A DNA stretch of 64,000 nt from Streptomyces sp. YPW6 (GCF_018866325.1 NZ_CP076457.1:2701001-2765000); one strand, 5' to 3'; shown: positions 1-9,007, numbered from the stretch's first letter. The notes: generated from the sequence alone by a model not told the origin. Made by a program: numbers and translations.

Positions 1-74
1 GGGGGCCAGGCCCGAGCGGGGGCGGTCCTTTGGGGGTGACCCTTTGGGGGGGCGGTCCCTTCGGGGCCGACCGC

Positions 75-1682
75 TCACCCCGCGCTGCCGGTCCGCTCCG
101 CCAGGTCCCGGAACTGCGCCCAGCTCAGCTCGGGCTCGCGCGGGTCCCACAGCTTCTGCGAGGTGGCCACGAGCGGCATCCTGATGCCGTTGGCGACCTG
201 CTCGGTGGTCTGCGCGTTCGGCAGGTCGCCCCAGACGGCGAACCGGCCGCCGAGGATCTGCCGCGAGTAGCGCTCGGCCACGGGTTCGGTGCCGCGCAGG
301 ACCAGCGGGGTCCACTGCTCGTAGATCCGCTCACCGGTCGGGTAGACGAACTCGTTGGGTTCGCCGAGCACGTAGTAGAGGAACTCGTCGTTGAGGTTCA
401 GCATCTTGTAGCCCTCGGCGAGGTACTCCTGCGGCGGGCGCGCGCCGATCTCCTTGCCGGTCCAGTACTCGATCTCGATGTTCTCGTCGGCCTTGACCTT
501 CGTGCCCCGGAAGAGCCCGTCGTTCCAGGCCTTCGCGGTCCGCCCCTCGGGGACGACGACGTCCGCGCGGTCGTTCAGCCAGCTGGTGGCCAGGTCCTCG
601 ATGGTGGCGTCGGCGCCGTGCCGCTGCTCGGCGGCCCGCTGGAGCTGGGGGTAGGAGGCGGCGGGGTCCCGGACGGTCAGCGCCTGGTACTCGTCCGCGC
701 CGAGGTGCCAGAAGCGCCCCGGGAACAGCTCGGTGTACTCCTTGAGGAGTTCGTCGATGAGCTCCGCCGCGGCCGGCTCGGAGATGTCGATGGACCCCCT
801 CGACGCGACGCCCGCCGTGTTGCGCAGCTGGAGGTCGGGGTGGGCGGCCAGCACCGCGCCGAGGTGTCCGGGCGAGTCGATCTCGGGGACGACCTCGATG
901 TGCCGGCTGTTGGCGAGGCCGACGATCCGGCGGACCTCGTCCTGGGTGAGGGCCTCGTCGGAGACCACCTCGGGGTGGGACTTCGACTCGATCCGGAAGG
1001 CCTGGTCGTCGGAGAAGTGCAGGCCGAGCTGGTTGAGCTTGAGGTCACCCATCTCGCGTATGCGGTCCTCTATCCACTCCGCGCTGTAGTGCTTGCGCGC
1101 GATGTCGAGGTTGAGTCCGCGCTGCGGCCGGTCCGGCCGGTCGTTGACGACGCCCTCGGGGACCGTGCCGTCCGCCGTGAGGGACTGCTTGAGCGTCCGG
1201 GTGCCGTAGAAGACACCCGACTCGCCGGGGCCGGTGATCTTCACCTTCCGATCGCGCACGGTGAGCGTGTACGACTCGGCGGGGCCCGCGTCCTTGGCCC
1301 CGAGCGCCAGCTCGACGTCTCCCGTCCGGGGCGGCTCGGCGCCCCGGTAGCGGATCTTCAGCTCCTCGGCGAGCAGCCGCGCCTCGTCGGCGAGGACCTG
1401 GCTGCCCTCGGCGATGACGACGGTGCTGTCCTCGCCCGGCTGCCAGCCGGGCCCCCGGGCCGGGGTGTGCTCGCGCACCGCGGGGATCGTGCTCGGGGTG
1501 CTGGACATCGGGTAGCTGCGGGAGGGCGACGGGGCGGCCTCGGCGGAGGTCCCGGAGGGCGACGCCGCGTCACCGGACGGCCCGCTGCCGGACCCGTCCG
1601 GCCAGACGACGACGGTGAGGACGACGGCGGCTGCGGCCGTGACAGCCGCGCCGGTGACAAGGGCACCACGCGTGGGCGACAT
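75..1682 (-). CDS. beta-N-acetylhexosaminidase, GH20 family, N-terminally anchored or secreted
   Basis: Predicted exo-acting glycoside hydrolase releasing terminal N-acetylglucosamine or N-acetylgalactosamine from chitin or murein fragments outside the cell. The 535-residue product begins with a basic tip and one hydrophobic segment (about residues 7-26) without a lipobox Cys, followed by a Pro/Ser-rich linker and the GH20b and barrel domains. The catalytic Asp-Glu pair is D330-E331 in HLGADEY, where the family usually has HxGGDE. RGLNLDIARKHY opens the barrel as is normal for GH20. The ATG is preceded by GGAGGAA about 8 bases upstream. It is transcribed away from the URD-domain gene and stands alone. 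GH20 is confident; substrate and localisation are inferred. Confidence 0.9.
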   Translation of the reverse strand: MSPTRGALVTGAAVTAAAAVVLTVVVWPDGSGSGPSGDAASPSGTSAEAAPSPSRSYPMSSTPSTIPAVREHTPARGPGWQPGEDSTVVIAEGSQVLADEARLLAEELKIRYRGAEPPRTGDVELALGAKDAGPAESYTLTVRDRKVKITGPGESGVFYGTRTLKQSLTADGTVPEGVVNDRPDRPQRGLNLDIARKHYSAEWIEDRIREMGDLKLNQLGLHFSDDQAFRIESKSHPEVVSDEALTQDEVRRIVGLANSRHIEVVPEIDSPGHLGAVLAAHPDLQLRNTAGVASRGSIDISEPAAAELIDELLKEYTELFPGRFWHLGADEYQALTVRDPAASYPQLQRAAEQRHGADATIEDLATSWLNDRADVVVPEGRTAKAWNDGLFRGTKVKADENIEIEYWTGKEIGARPPQEYLAEGYKMLNLNDEFLYYVLGEPNEFVYPTGERIYEQWTPLVLRGTEPVAERYSRQILGGRFAVWGDLPNAQTTEQVANGIRMPLVATSQKLWDPREPELSWAQFRDLAERTGSAG

Positions 1683-2072
1683 CGGGCGGATTCCTCCGTT
1701 GAGGGGTCAAGGGCGAGCGAAACGAGTGAAGAGGGTGCAAGGCTGACATTTCTCCCACGACCTCGCCCATCGAGGACGGCGGGCGACCGGACGGAATCCC
1801 GGCCGACGCAGGTCAGGCGTCCATCACGCGTTCCGAAACTCTCCCGTTCGGGTGATTCTTCTCCGGCCCGCCGGACGCCCGCCGACCGGTCTCGTTAGCG
1901 TTACGGAACATTCGTCTCCTTCTTCACTCCCTCTTCACCCTCACCTCGCGCAACCTCCTTGCGCTCCCGCCTGTCTTTCAGGGACGGAAGACCTTCGCGT
2001 ACCCCTGCGGACCCTTCGCGGGATTCCAGGGCCCCGCCCGGTCACAGCTGTCATTGATACGAGGAGTCCACG
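1683..2072. promoter_or_regulatory. divergent intergenic region between hexosaminidase and URD-domain gene
   Basis: About 390 bases with no convincing gene. It must hold the two divergent promoters. The hexosaminidase ribosome-binding site is at the left edge, and GAGGAG for the rightward gene lies at 2061-2066. No DasR-type operator, the regulator site expected for aminosugar genes, was recognised. Pyrimidine-rich stretches at about 1911-1975 show no repeat structure. Confidence 0.4.
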
Positions 2073-2783
2073 CTGTCCAGGTCCAGCGAGCCCCCCGCCG
2101 GCCTGCCGAAGCGACCCGCGCCCCCGGCCGGCCCGTCGGGCGTGCCCGTGCAGCCGCGCCACCCGGCCCCGGCCGACGCCCCGGTTCCCGACGGTGCCGC
2201 GGTTCCCCGCGGTGCCCAGGCGGCGCCCGCCGACGGGGCGCAGGCCGACCATGCCGTCGCCCTGGCTCATTTCAACAGCCTCCCCTTCGCCGCCGCCGAG
2301 GCGGCCTTCCTGGAGTGCTGCGGCAGTCTGCGCTGGGCCCACCGGATGGCCGCCCACCGCCCCTACCCCGATCTCGGCGCTCTACTGGCCGCTTCCGACG
2401 AGGCGGGCTACGACCTCGCGCCCGGCGACATCGCGGAGGCCCTGGCCGCGGAGCCCGCCCCCTGCCTGCACCACGACGCGCCCCGCGCCGCCCATCTGGC
2501 GCTGCGGGCCGCGCACGCGGCGTACGAGAGCCGCTTCGGCCACACCTTCGTGATCTGCCTGGACGCCTACGCGCCCGCCCAGCGCGTGGACCAGGTGCTC
2601 GCCGCGATCCGGGTCCGGATGGAGCACGACGTGGACGAGGAGCGGGCGGTGACCGCCGAGGAGCTGCGCCGACTCGCCCGGAGCCGGATCGTCGAGCTGG
2701 TGACCGCGGGTCCCGGGCAGGGGGCGGCGGGCGGGGCGCGAGTCGCTTCGGGCAGCGGCCGGGAGCGGGCCCGGGGGGCCTGA
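2073..2783 (+). CDS. URD-domain (OHCU decarboxylase-like) protein, probable CTG start, catalytic His missing
   Basis: 236 residues from the CTG at 2073. The core FNSLPFAAAEAAFLECCGS, RWAHRMAAHRPY and ESRFGHTFVICLDAY follows the fold of UraD, which decarboxylates 2-oxo-4-hydroxy-4-carboxy-5-ureidoimidazoline in urate breakdown. The family's catalytic HPxxG segment is replaced by AAEPAPCL (E127-P128), so UraD activity is doubtful. Start choice: after the in-frame TGA at 2055 there is no ATG, GTG or TTG before GTG 2142, which has no ribosome-binding site, whereas CTG 2073 sits six bases after GAGGAG. No other purine-catabolism gene is adjacent. It could be a non-catalytic paralogue with an unknown ligand. 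Confidence 0.7.
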   Translation: MSRSSEPPAGLPKRPAPPAGPSGVPVQPRHPAPADAPVPDGAAVPRGAQAAPADGAQADHAVALAHFNSLPFAAAEAAFLECCGSLRWAHRMAAHRPYPDLGALLAASDEAGYDLAPGDIAEALAAEPAPCLHHDAPRAAHLALRAAHAAYESRFGHTFVICLDAYAPAQRVDQVLAAIRVRMEHDVDEERAVTAEELRRLARSRIVELVTAGPGQGAAGGARVASGSGRERARGA

Positions 2784-2968
2784 CCGACACGCCCCCCTCT
2801 AGCCCGTACGTGCCTGTTTGATTGCCACTTTGATCACACCAGAGGCCCCCGCGCGAACGAACCGACAAAGCGTCGCTACGATGGCCGGGGCCGGTGGACC
2901 GTACCCGGCCGGGTCAGACCGACAGTCAAGCCGGCCGACCCCAATCCCCGCTCCCGGAGGGTTCTTCC

Positions 2969-3349
2969 GTGCCGGCTGGAACGCTGTACCGCGGCCGGGA
3001 AGGCATGTGGTCGTGGGTGGCTCATCGAGTCACCGGTGTCCTCATTTTCTTCTTCCTGTTCGTACATGTCCTGGACACCGCTCTCGTCCGCGTCTCCCCC
3101 GAGGCCTACGACGACGTCGTGGCCACGTACAAGACGCCGATCGTCGCGCTCCTCGAATACGGCCTGGTGGCCGCGATTCTCTTCCACGCGCTGAACGGTC
3201 TCCGGATCATCGCCGTGGACTTCTGGGCCAAGGGCCCGCGCCTCCAGAAGCAGATGCTCTGGACCGTGCTGGGCATCTGGATCGTGCTGATGGTCGGGGC
3301 CCTGTACCCCGTCCTCGGTCACGCCGTACGCGACGTCTTCGGGAGCTGA
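2969..3349 (+). CDS. sdhC: succinate dehydrogenase cytochrome b556 subunit
   Basis: Membrane anchor of complex II, binding haem b and quinone with SdhD. 126 residues with three membrane helices and conserved His residues (HRVTG, FVHVLD, FHALNG) that supply haem and quinone contacts. The GTG at 2969 is chosen because CGGAGG lies 8 bases upstream and the product then matches the usual actinobacterial length; an upstream in-frame ATG at 2894 would add an unlikely 25-residue leader. First gene of sdhCDAB, five bases before sdhD. A TACGAT at 2877-2882 could be a -10 element, but no good -35 was found. Confidence 0.95.
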   Translation: MPAGTLYRGREGMWSWVAHRVTGVLIFFFLFVHVLDTALVRVSPEAYDDVVATYKTPIVALLEYGLVAAILFHALNGLRIIAVDFWAKGPRLQKQMLWTVLGIWIVLMVGALYPVLGHAVRDVFGS

Positions 3350-3354
3350 GGCCC

Positions 3355-3837
3355 ATGTCCAGCGAGACTTCTTCCGCAGCCGCGATCGGTGACGTCGAGG
3401 GCGTGAGCCTCTACGACGTCGACAACCCGGCCCCGGTGATCGAGCCCCCGCGCAAGCGCACGGGCAAGACCCCCAAGGCCTCGCGCGGCAACTTCGAGAT
3501 GTACGCCTGGCTCTTCATGCGCCTGTCGGGCATCGTCCTGACCGTCCTCGTCATCGGCCACCTGCTGATCCAGCTGGTGCTCGACGGCGGCGTCTCCAAG
3601 ATCGGCTTCGCCTTCGTGGCGGGCCGCTGGGCCTCGCCGTTCTGGCAGGTCTGGGACCTGCTGATGCTGTGGCTCGCCATGCTGCACGGCGCCAACGGCC
3701 TCCGTACGGTCATCAACGACTACGCCGAACGGGACAACACCCGCTTCTGGCTGAAGATGCTCCTGTACACCGCCACGGTGTTCACCGTCCTGCTGGGCAC
3801 GCTGGTGATCTTCACCTTCGACCCGAACATCCGCTAG
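3355..3837 (+). CDS. sdhD: succinate dehydrogenase hydrophobic membrane anchor subunit
   Basis: Second membrane subunit of complex II. 160 residues: a hydrophilic N-terminal extension of about 60 residues, then three membrane helices beginning at FMRLSGIVLTVLVIGH and ending at TVFTVLLGTLVIFTF. LHGANGLRTVINDY matches the SdhD signature, the His-Gly-xx-Gly region contributing to the quinone and haem site. Follows sdhC after five bases and precedes sdhA by 30 bases, so it is co-transcribed. Confidence 0.95.
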   Translation: MSSETSSAAAIGDVEGVSLYDVDNPAPVIEPPRKRTGKTPKASRGNFEMYAWLFMRLSGIVLTVLVIGHLLIQLVLDGGVSKIGFAFVAGRWASPFWQVWDLLMLWLAMLHGANGLRTVINDYAERDNTRFWLKMLLYTATVFTVLLGTLVIFTFDPNIR

Positions 3838-3867
3838 GCGCCGGGACAGAGGGACCAGAGGAAAACC

Positions 3868-5622
3868 ATGCAGATCCACAAGTACGACACCGTCATCGTC
3901 GGCGCCGGCGGCGCCGGCATGCGCGCGGCCATCGAGTCGACCAAGCGCAGCCGTACCGCCGTGCTCACGAAGCTCTACCCCACCCGCTCCCACACGGGCG
4001 CCGCGCAGGGCGGCATGGCCGCCGCGCTCGCCAACGTGGAGGAGGACAACTGGGAGTGGCACACCTTCGACACGGTCAAGGGCGGTGACTACCTGGTCGA
4101 CCAGGACGCCGCCGAGATCCTGGCGAAGGAGGCCATCGACGCCGTCCTCGACCTGGAGAAGATGGGCCTGCCGTTCAACCGGACGCCCGAGGGCCGCATC
4201 GACCAGCGCCGCTTCGGCGGTCACACCCGCAGCCACGGTGAGGCCCCGGTCCGCCGGTCCTGCTACGCCGCGGACCGCACCGGTCACATGATCCTCCAGA
4301 CGCTGTACCAGAACTGCGTCAAGGAGGGCGTGGAGTTCTTCAACGAGTTCTACGTCCTGGACCAGCTGATCACCGAGGTCGACGGGGTCAAGAAGTCCGC
4401 CGGCGTCGTCGCGTACGAGCTGGCGACCGGCGAGATCCACGTCTTCCAGGCGAAGTCGGTCATCTACGCCTCCGGCGGCACCGGCAAGTTCTTCAAGGTG
4501 ACGTCGAACGCCCACACCCTGACCGGTGACGGCCAGGCCGCCTGCTACCGGCGCGGTCTGCCGCTGGAGGACATGGAGTTCTTCCAGTTCCACCCGACGG
4601 GCATCTGGCGCATGGGCATCCTGCTGACGGAGGGCGCCCGCGGTGAGGGCGGCATCCTCCGCAACAAGGACGGCGAGCGCTTCATGGAGAAGTACGCGCC
4701 GGTCATGAAGGACCTCGCGTCCCGTGACGTCGTCTCGCGCTCCATCTACACGGAGATCCGTGAGGGCCGCGGCTGCGGTCCGGCCGGTGACCACGTGTAC
4801 CTGGACCTCACCCACCTGCCGCCGGAGCAGCTGGACGCCAAGCTCCCGGACATCACCGAGTTCGCGCGCACGTACCTCGGCATCGAGCCCTACACGGACC
4901 CGATCCCGATCCAGCCGACCGCGCACTACGCCATGGGCGGCATCCCGACCAACGTCGAGGGCGAGGTGCTGGCCGACAACACCACCGTCGTCCCGGGCCT
5001 GTACGCCGCCGGCGAGGTCGCCTGCGTCTCCGTGCACGGCGCCAACCGCCTGGGCACCAACTCGCTGCTCGACATCAACGTCTTCGGCAAGCGCTCCGGC
5101 ATCGCGGCCGCCGAGTACGCGGCGAAGGCCGACTTCGTCGAGCTGCCCGAGAACCCGGCCCAGCTCGTCGCCGACCAGGTGGAGCGGCTGCGCACCTCCA
5201 CCGGCACCGAGCGCGTCGCCGCGCTGCGCCTGGAGCTCCAGGAGTGCATGGACGCCAACGTGATGGTGTTCCGCACCGAGCAGACGATCAAGACGGCGGT
5301 CGACAAGATCGCCGAGCTGCGCGAGCGGTACCTCAACGTGTCGATCCAGGACAAGGGCAAGCGGTTCAACACCGACCTGCTGGAGGCCATCGAGCTGGGC
5401 AACCTGCTCGACCTGGCCGAGGTCATGGCGGTCTCCGCGCTCGCCCGCAAGGAGTCCCGCGGCGGTCACTACCGTGAGGACTACCCGAACCGCGACGACG
5501 TCAACTTCATGCGCCACACCATGGCGTACCGCGAGGTGGCCGCCGACGGCGCCGAGTCGATCCGGCTCGACTACAAGCCGGTCGTGACGACCCGCTACCA
5601 GCCGATGGAGCGTAAGTACTGA
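3868..5622 (+). CDS. sdhA: succinate dehydrogenase flavoprotein subunit
   Basis: Catalytic subunit of complex II, oxidising succinate to fumarate with covalent FAD on the cytoplasmic membrane face. 584 residues, normal family length. The dinucleotide-binding motif VGAGGAGMRA is near residue 11. H42 in the TRSHTGAAQGG block is the FAD-attachment His. HGANRLGTNSLLDINVFGKRSG carries substrate-binding residues. AGAGGA lies before the ATG. The TGA overlaps the sdhB start (TGATG), indicating translational coupling. Confidence 0.97.
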   Translation: MQIHKYDTVIVGAGGAGMRAAIESTKRSRTAVLTKLYPTRSHTGAAQGGMAAALANVEEDNWEWHTFDTVKGGDYLVDQDAAEILAKEAIDAVLDLEKMGLPFNRTPEGRIDQRRFGGHTRSHGEAPVRRSCYAADRTGHMILQTLYQNCVKEGVEFFNEFYVLDQLITEVDGVKKSAGVVAYELATGEIHVFQAKSVIYASGGTGKFFKVTSNAHTLTGDGQAACYRRGLPLEDMEFFQFHPTGIWRMGILLTEGARGEGGILRNKDGERFMEKYAPVMKDLASRDVVSRSIYTEIREGRGCGPAGDHVYLDLTHLPPEQLDAKLPDITEFARTYLGIEPYTDPIPIQPTAHYAMGGIPTNVEGEVLADNTTVVPGLYAAGEVACVSVHGANRLGTNSLLDINVFGKRSGIAAAEYAAKADFVELPENPAQLVADQVERLRTSTGTERVAALRLELQECMDANVMVFRTEQTIKTAVDKIAELRERYLNVSIQDKGKRFNTDLLEAIELGNLLDLAEVMAVSALARKESRGGHYREDYPNRDDVNFMRHTMAYREVAADGAESIRLDYKPVVTTRYQPMERKY

Positions 5623-6389
5623 TGGCTACCCCGACCCTGGACAAGACCGACAACGCCGAGGCCGGCTTCGCCGACTCGCCGTTCATCACCGCCACGTTCC
5701 GCATCCGCCGCTTCAACCCCGAGGTGTCGGACGAGGTCCAGTGGCAGGACTTCCAGATCGAGATCGACCCGAAGGAGCGTGTCCTCGACGCCCTTCACAA
5801 GATCAAGTGGGATCTGGACGGCACCCTGACGTTCCGCCGTTCCTGCGCCCACGGCATCTGCGGCTCCGACGCGATGCGGATCAACGGCAAGAACAGGCTC
5901 GCCTGCAAGACGCTGATCAAGGACATCAACCCGGAGAAGCCGATCACGGTCGAGGCCATCAAGGGCCTCACGGTCCTCAAGGACCTCGTGGTCGACATGG
6001 ACCCGTTCTTCCAGGCGTACCGCGACGTCATGCCCTTCCTCGTCACCAAGGGGAACGAGCCGACCCGCGAGCGTCTGCAGTCCGCCGAGGACCGCGAGCG
6101 GTTCGACGACACCACCAAGTGCATCCTGTGCGCCGCGTGCACGTCCTCGTGCCCGGTGTTCTGGAACGACGGCCAGTACTTCGGCCCGGCGGCGATCGTC
6201 AACGCGCACCGCTTCATCTTCGACTCGCGTGACGAGGCCGGCGAGCAGCGCCTGGAGATCCTCAACGACCGTGACGGCGTGTGGCGTTGCCGCACCACGT
6301 TCAACTGCACGGACGCCTGCCCGCGTGGTATCGAGGTCACCAAGGCGATCCAGGAGGTGAAGCGCGCGCTCATCACGCGTCGCTTCTGA
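5622..6389 (+). CDS. sdhB: succinate dehydrogenase iron-sulfur subunit
   Basis: Electron-transfer subunit linking SdhA flavin to membrane quinone. 255 residues. The plant-type 2Fe-2S site is RSCAHGICGSDAM with the later LAC. The bacterial ferredoxin-type clusters use CILCAACTSSCPV and CTDACPRGI, giving the 2Fe-2S, 4Fe-4S and 3Fe-4S set. Starts within the sdhA stop codon and is the last gene of the operon, followed by a strong hairpin. Confidence 0.97.
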   Translation: MATPTLDKTDNAEAGFADSPFITATFRIRRFNPEVSDEVQWQDFQIEIDPKERVLDALHKIKWDLDGTLTFRRSCAHGICGSDAMRINGKNRLACKTLIKDINPEKPITVEAIKGLTVLKDLVVDMDPFFQAYRDVMPFLVTKGNEPTRERLQSAEDRERFDDTTKCILCAACTSSCPVFWNDGQYFGPAAIVNAHRFIFDSRDEAGEQRLEILNDRDGVWRCRTTFNCTDACPRGIEVTKAIQEVKRALITRRF

Positions 6390-6418
6390 CCTTCCCGTAA
6401 CTCCGGTTACGTCGACGG

Positions 6419-6457
6419 GCCCCGCCCCCGCAGCCTCACCGCTGCCGGGGGCGGGGC
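6419..6457 (+). terminator. intrinsic terminator of sdhCDAB
   Basis: Stem gccccgcccccgcagc (6419-6434) pairs with gctgccgggggcggggc (6441-6457) around a 6-base loop, with one bulged G. It starts 30 bases after sdhB, the usual GC-rich hairpin without a U-tract. Confidence 0.75.
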
Positions 6458-6530
6458 CTGTTGCTGCACCGGGCCCGTGCGGGCGGTACGGTTCAGCGGA
6501 GCTGAAGACCGAGAAGGAACGGGGATCGTC

Positions 6531-7130
6531 GTGAGCGAGCCGAATCCGTACGCGGACGACGCGTACAAGTGGGGGCCGCCCCAGCAGCCGGGCCACCAGC
6601 CCACCGTCGCGGACGGCCAGGCGTACGGCTACCCGAACCCGGGGGGCGCTCCGGCGTACGGCTATCCGCAGCCGCTTCCGGAGTCGGCGGCCCAGCCGGG
6701 GCCCGGTTACGGCTACCCCCAGCACGCGCAGCCGACGATGCCCGGCCAGTACCTCCCTGTGCCGCAGGGCGCGCCGGGCCAGGGCGGGGTGCCGGTGCTG
6801 TCGATCGGCGACATCACCGTGATGAACGACGCGATCGTCACGCCGTCCGGGTCGATGCCGCTCAAGGGCGCGGTCTGGACGGCCACGGACATGTCGCGTA
6901 CGGAGGAGAAGATCCCGCCGCACGCGATCGTGCTGGCGATCGTCTTCGCGCTGTTCTGCCTGGTCGGTCTGCTGTTCCTGCTGATGAAGGAGAAGCGGAC
7001 CACCGGCTTCGTGCAGGTGACGGTGACCAGCGGCGGCCGGCACCACTCCACGATGATCCCGGCGATGGGCCCGCACACCTTCCCGGCGATCATGGGGCAG
7101 CTCAACCAGGCCCGCTCCATGAGCATCTGA
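6531..7130 (+). CDS. single-pass membrane protein with Tyr/Pro/Gly-rich N-terminus, unknown function
   Basis: 199 residues from the GTG at 6531. The first 100 residues are low-complexity with repeated YGYPxP blocks. The middle has a short domain (PVLSIGDITVMNDAIVTPSG, then a TATDMSRTEEKIP stretch). One strong membrane helix lies at about 145-167 (HAIVLAIVFALFCLVGLLFLL), with a short conserved-looking tail containing HHSTMIPA. The start is picked over an upstream ATG (6477) because YADDAYKWGPP follows directly and purine-rich GAGAAGGAACGGGG precedes it. The next gene starts 16 bases downstream, probably co-transcribed. No function can be assigned. Confidence 0.7.
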   Translation: MSEPNPYADDAYKWGPPQQPGHQPTVADGQAYGYPNPGGAPAYGYPQPLPESAAQPGPGYGYPQHAQPTMPGQYLPVPQGAPGQGGVPVLSIGDITVMNDAIVTPSGSMPLKGAVWTATDMSRTEEKIPPHAIVLAIVFALFCLVGLLFLLMKEKRTTGFVQVTVTSGGRHHSTMIPAMGPHTFPAIMGQLNQARSMSI

Positions 7131-7146
7131 GCCACGGGCCGGGGGC

Positions 7147-8088
7147 ATGGCACGTTTCACGCACACGGTCACCGTCGCCGCCCTGGACCGGGGCTGGTTC
7201 GAGGAGGCCGCCGGCGCGCTGGTGGACCTCCTCGACACCTCCCGGGAGGGCCCGGCCGGGTCGGTCGTGCTGGCGGACGGGCGGGCGGTGGCGGGGCTGC
7301 GGCTGCTGAAGGGGCGTCATCTGCGGCCGGGGGCGCGGTACGGGGAGGTCCCGGCGGCGCCCGAGGGGGCCGCCCGGAAAACCGGTCCGGTCGTGCCCGA
7401 GGGGGCCGCCGGGGAAGCAGGTCCGGCCGTGGAGGCGGCCGGCGGCGCCGCGCTCGCGTCCGGTCCGGCCGACGGCCCGGCGGCGCCGGTCTCCGGGGCG
7501 GGTGACTCCCCGGCGGCCCAGGCCTTCGTCCTGCGCTCCTGGCGCCCGTCGCACTCCGTGGAGGCGGAGAGCCTCGTCGTGGAGGACGGCATGTCCCTGC
7601 GGACGAGCCTGCGGCTGAGCCGGCCCCGCAGACCCCGCGCGGTGGAGCTCTCCCTGGCGGGGCACAGGGCCGGGGGCGGCTCGCTGTACCGCTTCTCGGG
7701 GCGCGGCCAGGCCGATCTGGCGGCCTGGTGGGCGGCCGCGGACCGGCTTCCCGCCGCTCCCCCGGCCGCCCGGCCCCCGGTGACAGTACGGGCCGTGCAC
7801 CGGCTGGCCAAGGCCCGTCTCACCCTCACCCCGCACCCGGCCGACGACGGTTCCTGGCGGATCACCGTCGCGCTGGGGGTGCGCGGGCGGTGGTTGCTGC
7901 GGCCGGTGGGCGCGGTGGTGCTGTTCTTCGCCCGGGGCCCGCTGGAGCGGGGGCTGCGGGAGGCGGCTCAGGGCGCGGCCGCGGAGTGGAACAGGGCGCT
8001 CGCGGAGCTGACGCCCTTGCACGGCGACGCGTTGCGGGCGGAGATCGCGGACGCGCTGGTGGACCCGGACGGGCGCGAGGCCCTCTGA
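7147..8088 (+). CDS. hypothetical protein with Ala/Gly/Pro-rich middle section
   Basis: 313 residues, not recognised. The N-terminal 70 residues look folded (FTHTVTVAALDRGWFEEAAG). Residues 75-125 are a low-complexity linker with repeated APEGAA blocks. The C-terminal part (about 130-310) is folded, with ALGVRGRWLLRPVGAVVLFF as a hydrophobic stretch and a final helical region. No membrane signal or catalytic motif is obvious. It starts 16 bases after the preceding membrane-protein gene, suggesting linked function. Confidence 0.65.
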   Translation: MARFTHTVTVAALDRGWFEEAAGALVDLLDTSREGPAGSVVLADGRAVAGLRLLKGRHLRPGARYGEVPAAPEGAARKTGPVVPEGAAGEAGPAVEAAGGAALASGPADGPAAPVSGAGDSPAAQAFVLRSWRPSHSVEAESLVVEDGMSLRTSLRLSRPRRPRAVELSLAGHRAGGGSLYRFSGRGQADLAAWWAAADRLPAAPPAARPPVTVRAVHRLAKARLTLTPHPADDGSWRITVALGVRGRWLLRPVGAVVLFFARGPLERGLREAAQGAAAEWNRALAELTPLHGDALRAEIADALVDPDGREAL

Positions 8089-8249
8089 CCCCTCCCCCGA
8101 GCCCCCCTTCTCGATCATGTTCACGAGGAGGTCCGCGGTCACGCCCGGCGGCCGGGGCAGCGCGCCCCGGGGCGCGTGAGTGCGCCGTCCCCTCCGGCGG
8201 CCGGTGGGCCCCCGATATCCTGGGGCCCGTGGTGAAGGAAGAGAAGAAC

Positions 8250-8978
8250 GTGCAGGAGAAGAGGCCGGCCAGGGCCGCGAAGAGCGAGCAGACCCGCACG
8301 CTGATTCTCGAAACGGCGCTCCGGCTCTTCGCGGAGCGGGGCTACGACCGGACGACCATGCGGGCCATCGCCCAGGAGGCGGGCGTCTCGGTCGGGAACG
8401 CCTACTACTACTTCTCCTCGAAGGAGCACCTGGTCCAGGGCTTCTACGACCGGATCGCCGCGGAACACGCGACGGCCATCCGGCCGGTGCTGGAGGGCGA
8501 CCGGGATCTGACCGTACGGATCAGGGGCGTGCTGCTGGGCTGGCTGGACGTGGCCGAGCCCTACCACCGCTTCGCCGCCCAGTTCTTCAAGAACGCGGCC
8601 GATCCGGACAGCCCGCTCTCCCCGTTCTCCGAGGACTCGTCGGCCGCCCGTGACGCGGCGATCTCCATCCACGAGCGCTGTATCGCCGGGGCGGACGTCA
8701 AGAGCGACCCGGAACTGGCGCCGCTGCTCCCGCAGTTGATGTGGCTGATGCAGATGGGCCTGGTGCTCTTCTGGGTGTACGACCGCAGCGAGGACGCCGA
8801 GCGCAGCCGCCGGCTCGTCGAGCGCACCGCGCCGATCGCCGCCCGGGCCATCGCGCTCTCCCGGTTCCGGGTGCTGCGCCCGCTGGTGCGGCAGATCCAC
8901 GGGCTGCTGGTGGAGTTCCTGCCGGGCGCCGGCCCGGGTACGGCGACGGCCGGGGCTGGGCCCCGGCCGTCGGACTGA
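8250..8978 (+). CDS. TetR-family transcriptional regulator
   Basis: 242 residues. The N-terminal helix-turn-helix is typical: TRTLILETALRLFAERGYDRTTMRAIAQEAGVSVGNAYYYFSSKEHL, here given as family-diagnostic landmarks RLFAERG, TMRAIA and YYYFSSKE. The C-terminal ligand and dimer domain is helical and of normal length. GTG 8250 is preferred since GGAAGAG lies 7 bases upstream; GTG 8232 is possible and would add six residues. It is convergent with the solute-binding protein gene and shares a terminator with it. The inducer is unknown; autoregulation is likely. Confidence 0.9.
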   Translation: MQEKRPARAAKSEQTRTLILETALRLFAERGYDRTTMRAIAQEAGVSVGNAYYYFSSKEHLVQGFYDRIAAEHATAIRPVLEGDRDLTVRIRGVLLGWLDVAEPYHRFAAQFFKNAADPDSPLSPFSEDSSAARDAAISIHERCIAGADVKSDPELAPLLPQLMWLMQMGLVLFWVYDRSEDAERSRRLVERTAPIAARAIALSRFRVLRPLVRQIHGLLVEFLPGAGPGTATAGAGPRPSD

Positions 8979-8980
8979 AG

Positions 8981-9002
8981 CGGCGCCTCCCGGGAGGCGC
9001 CG
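8981..9002. terminator. bidirectional hairpin between convergent genes
   Basis: Perfect 22-base palindrome centred at 8991/8992 (half-site cggcgcctccc), sitting between the TetR stop and the solute-binding-protein stop. Confidence 0.65.
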
Positions 9003-9007
9003 GACGG

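Noticed and set aside
30..1898. 622-codon open frame opposite the hexosaminidase
   Set aside because: Mirror of the GH20 gene's third-codon GC bias, with no ribosome-binding site or recognisable domain.
2829..2882. sdh promoter with TACGAT as -10
   Set aside because: No acceptable -35 hexamer at 16-19 bases; not reported as a separate feature.
2894..2968. Upstream ATG for SdhC
   Set aside because: It adds a non-conserved leader; GTG 2969 has a good ribosome-binding site.
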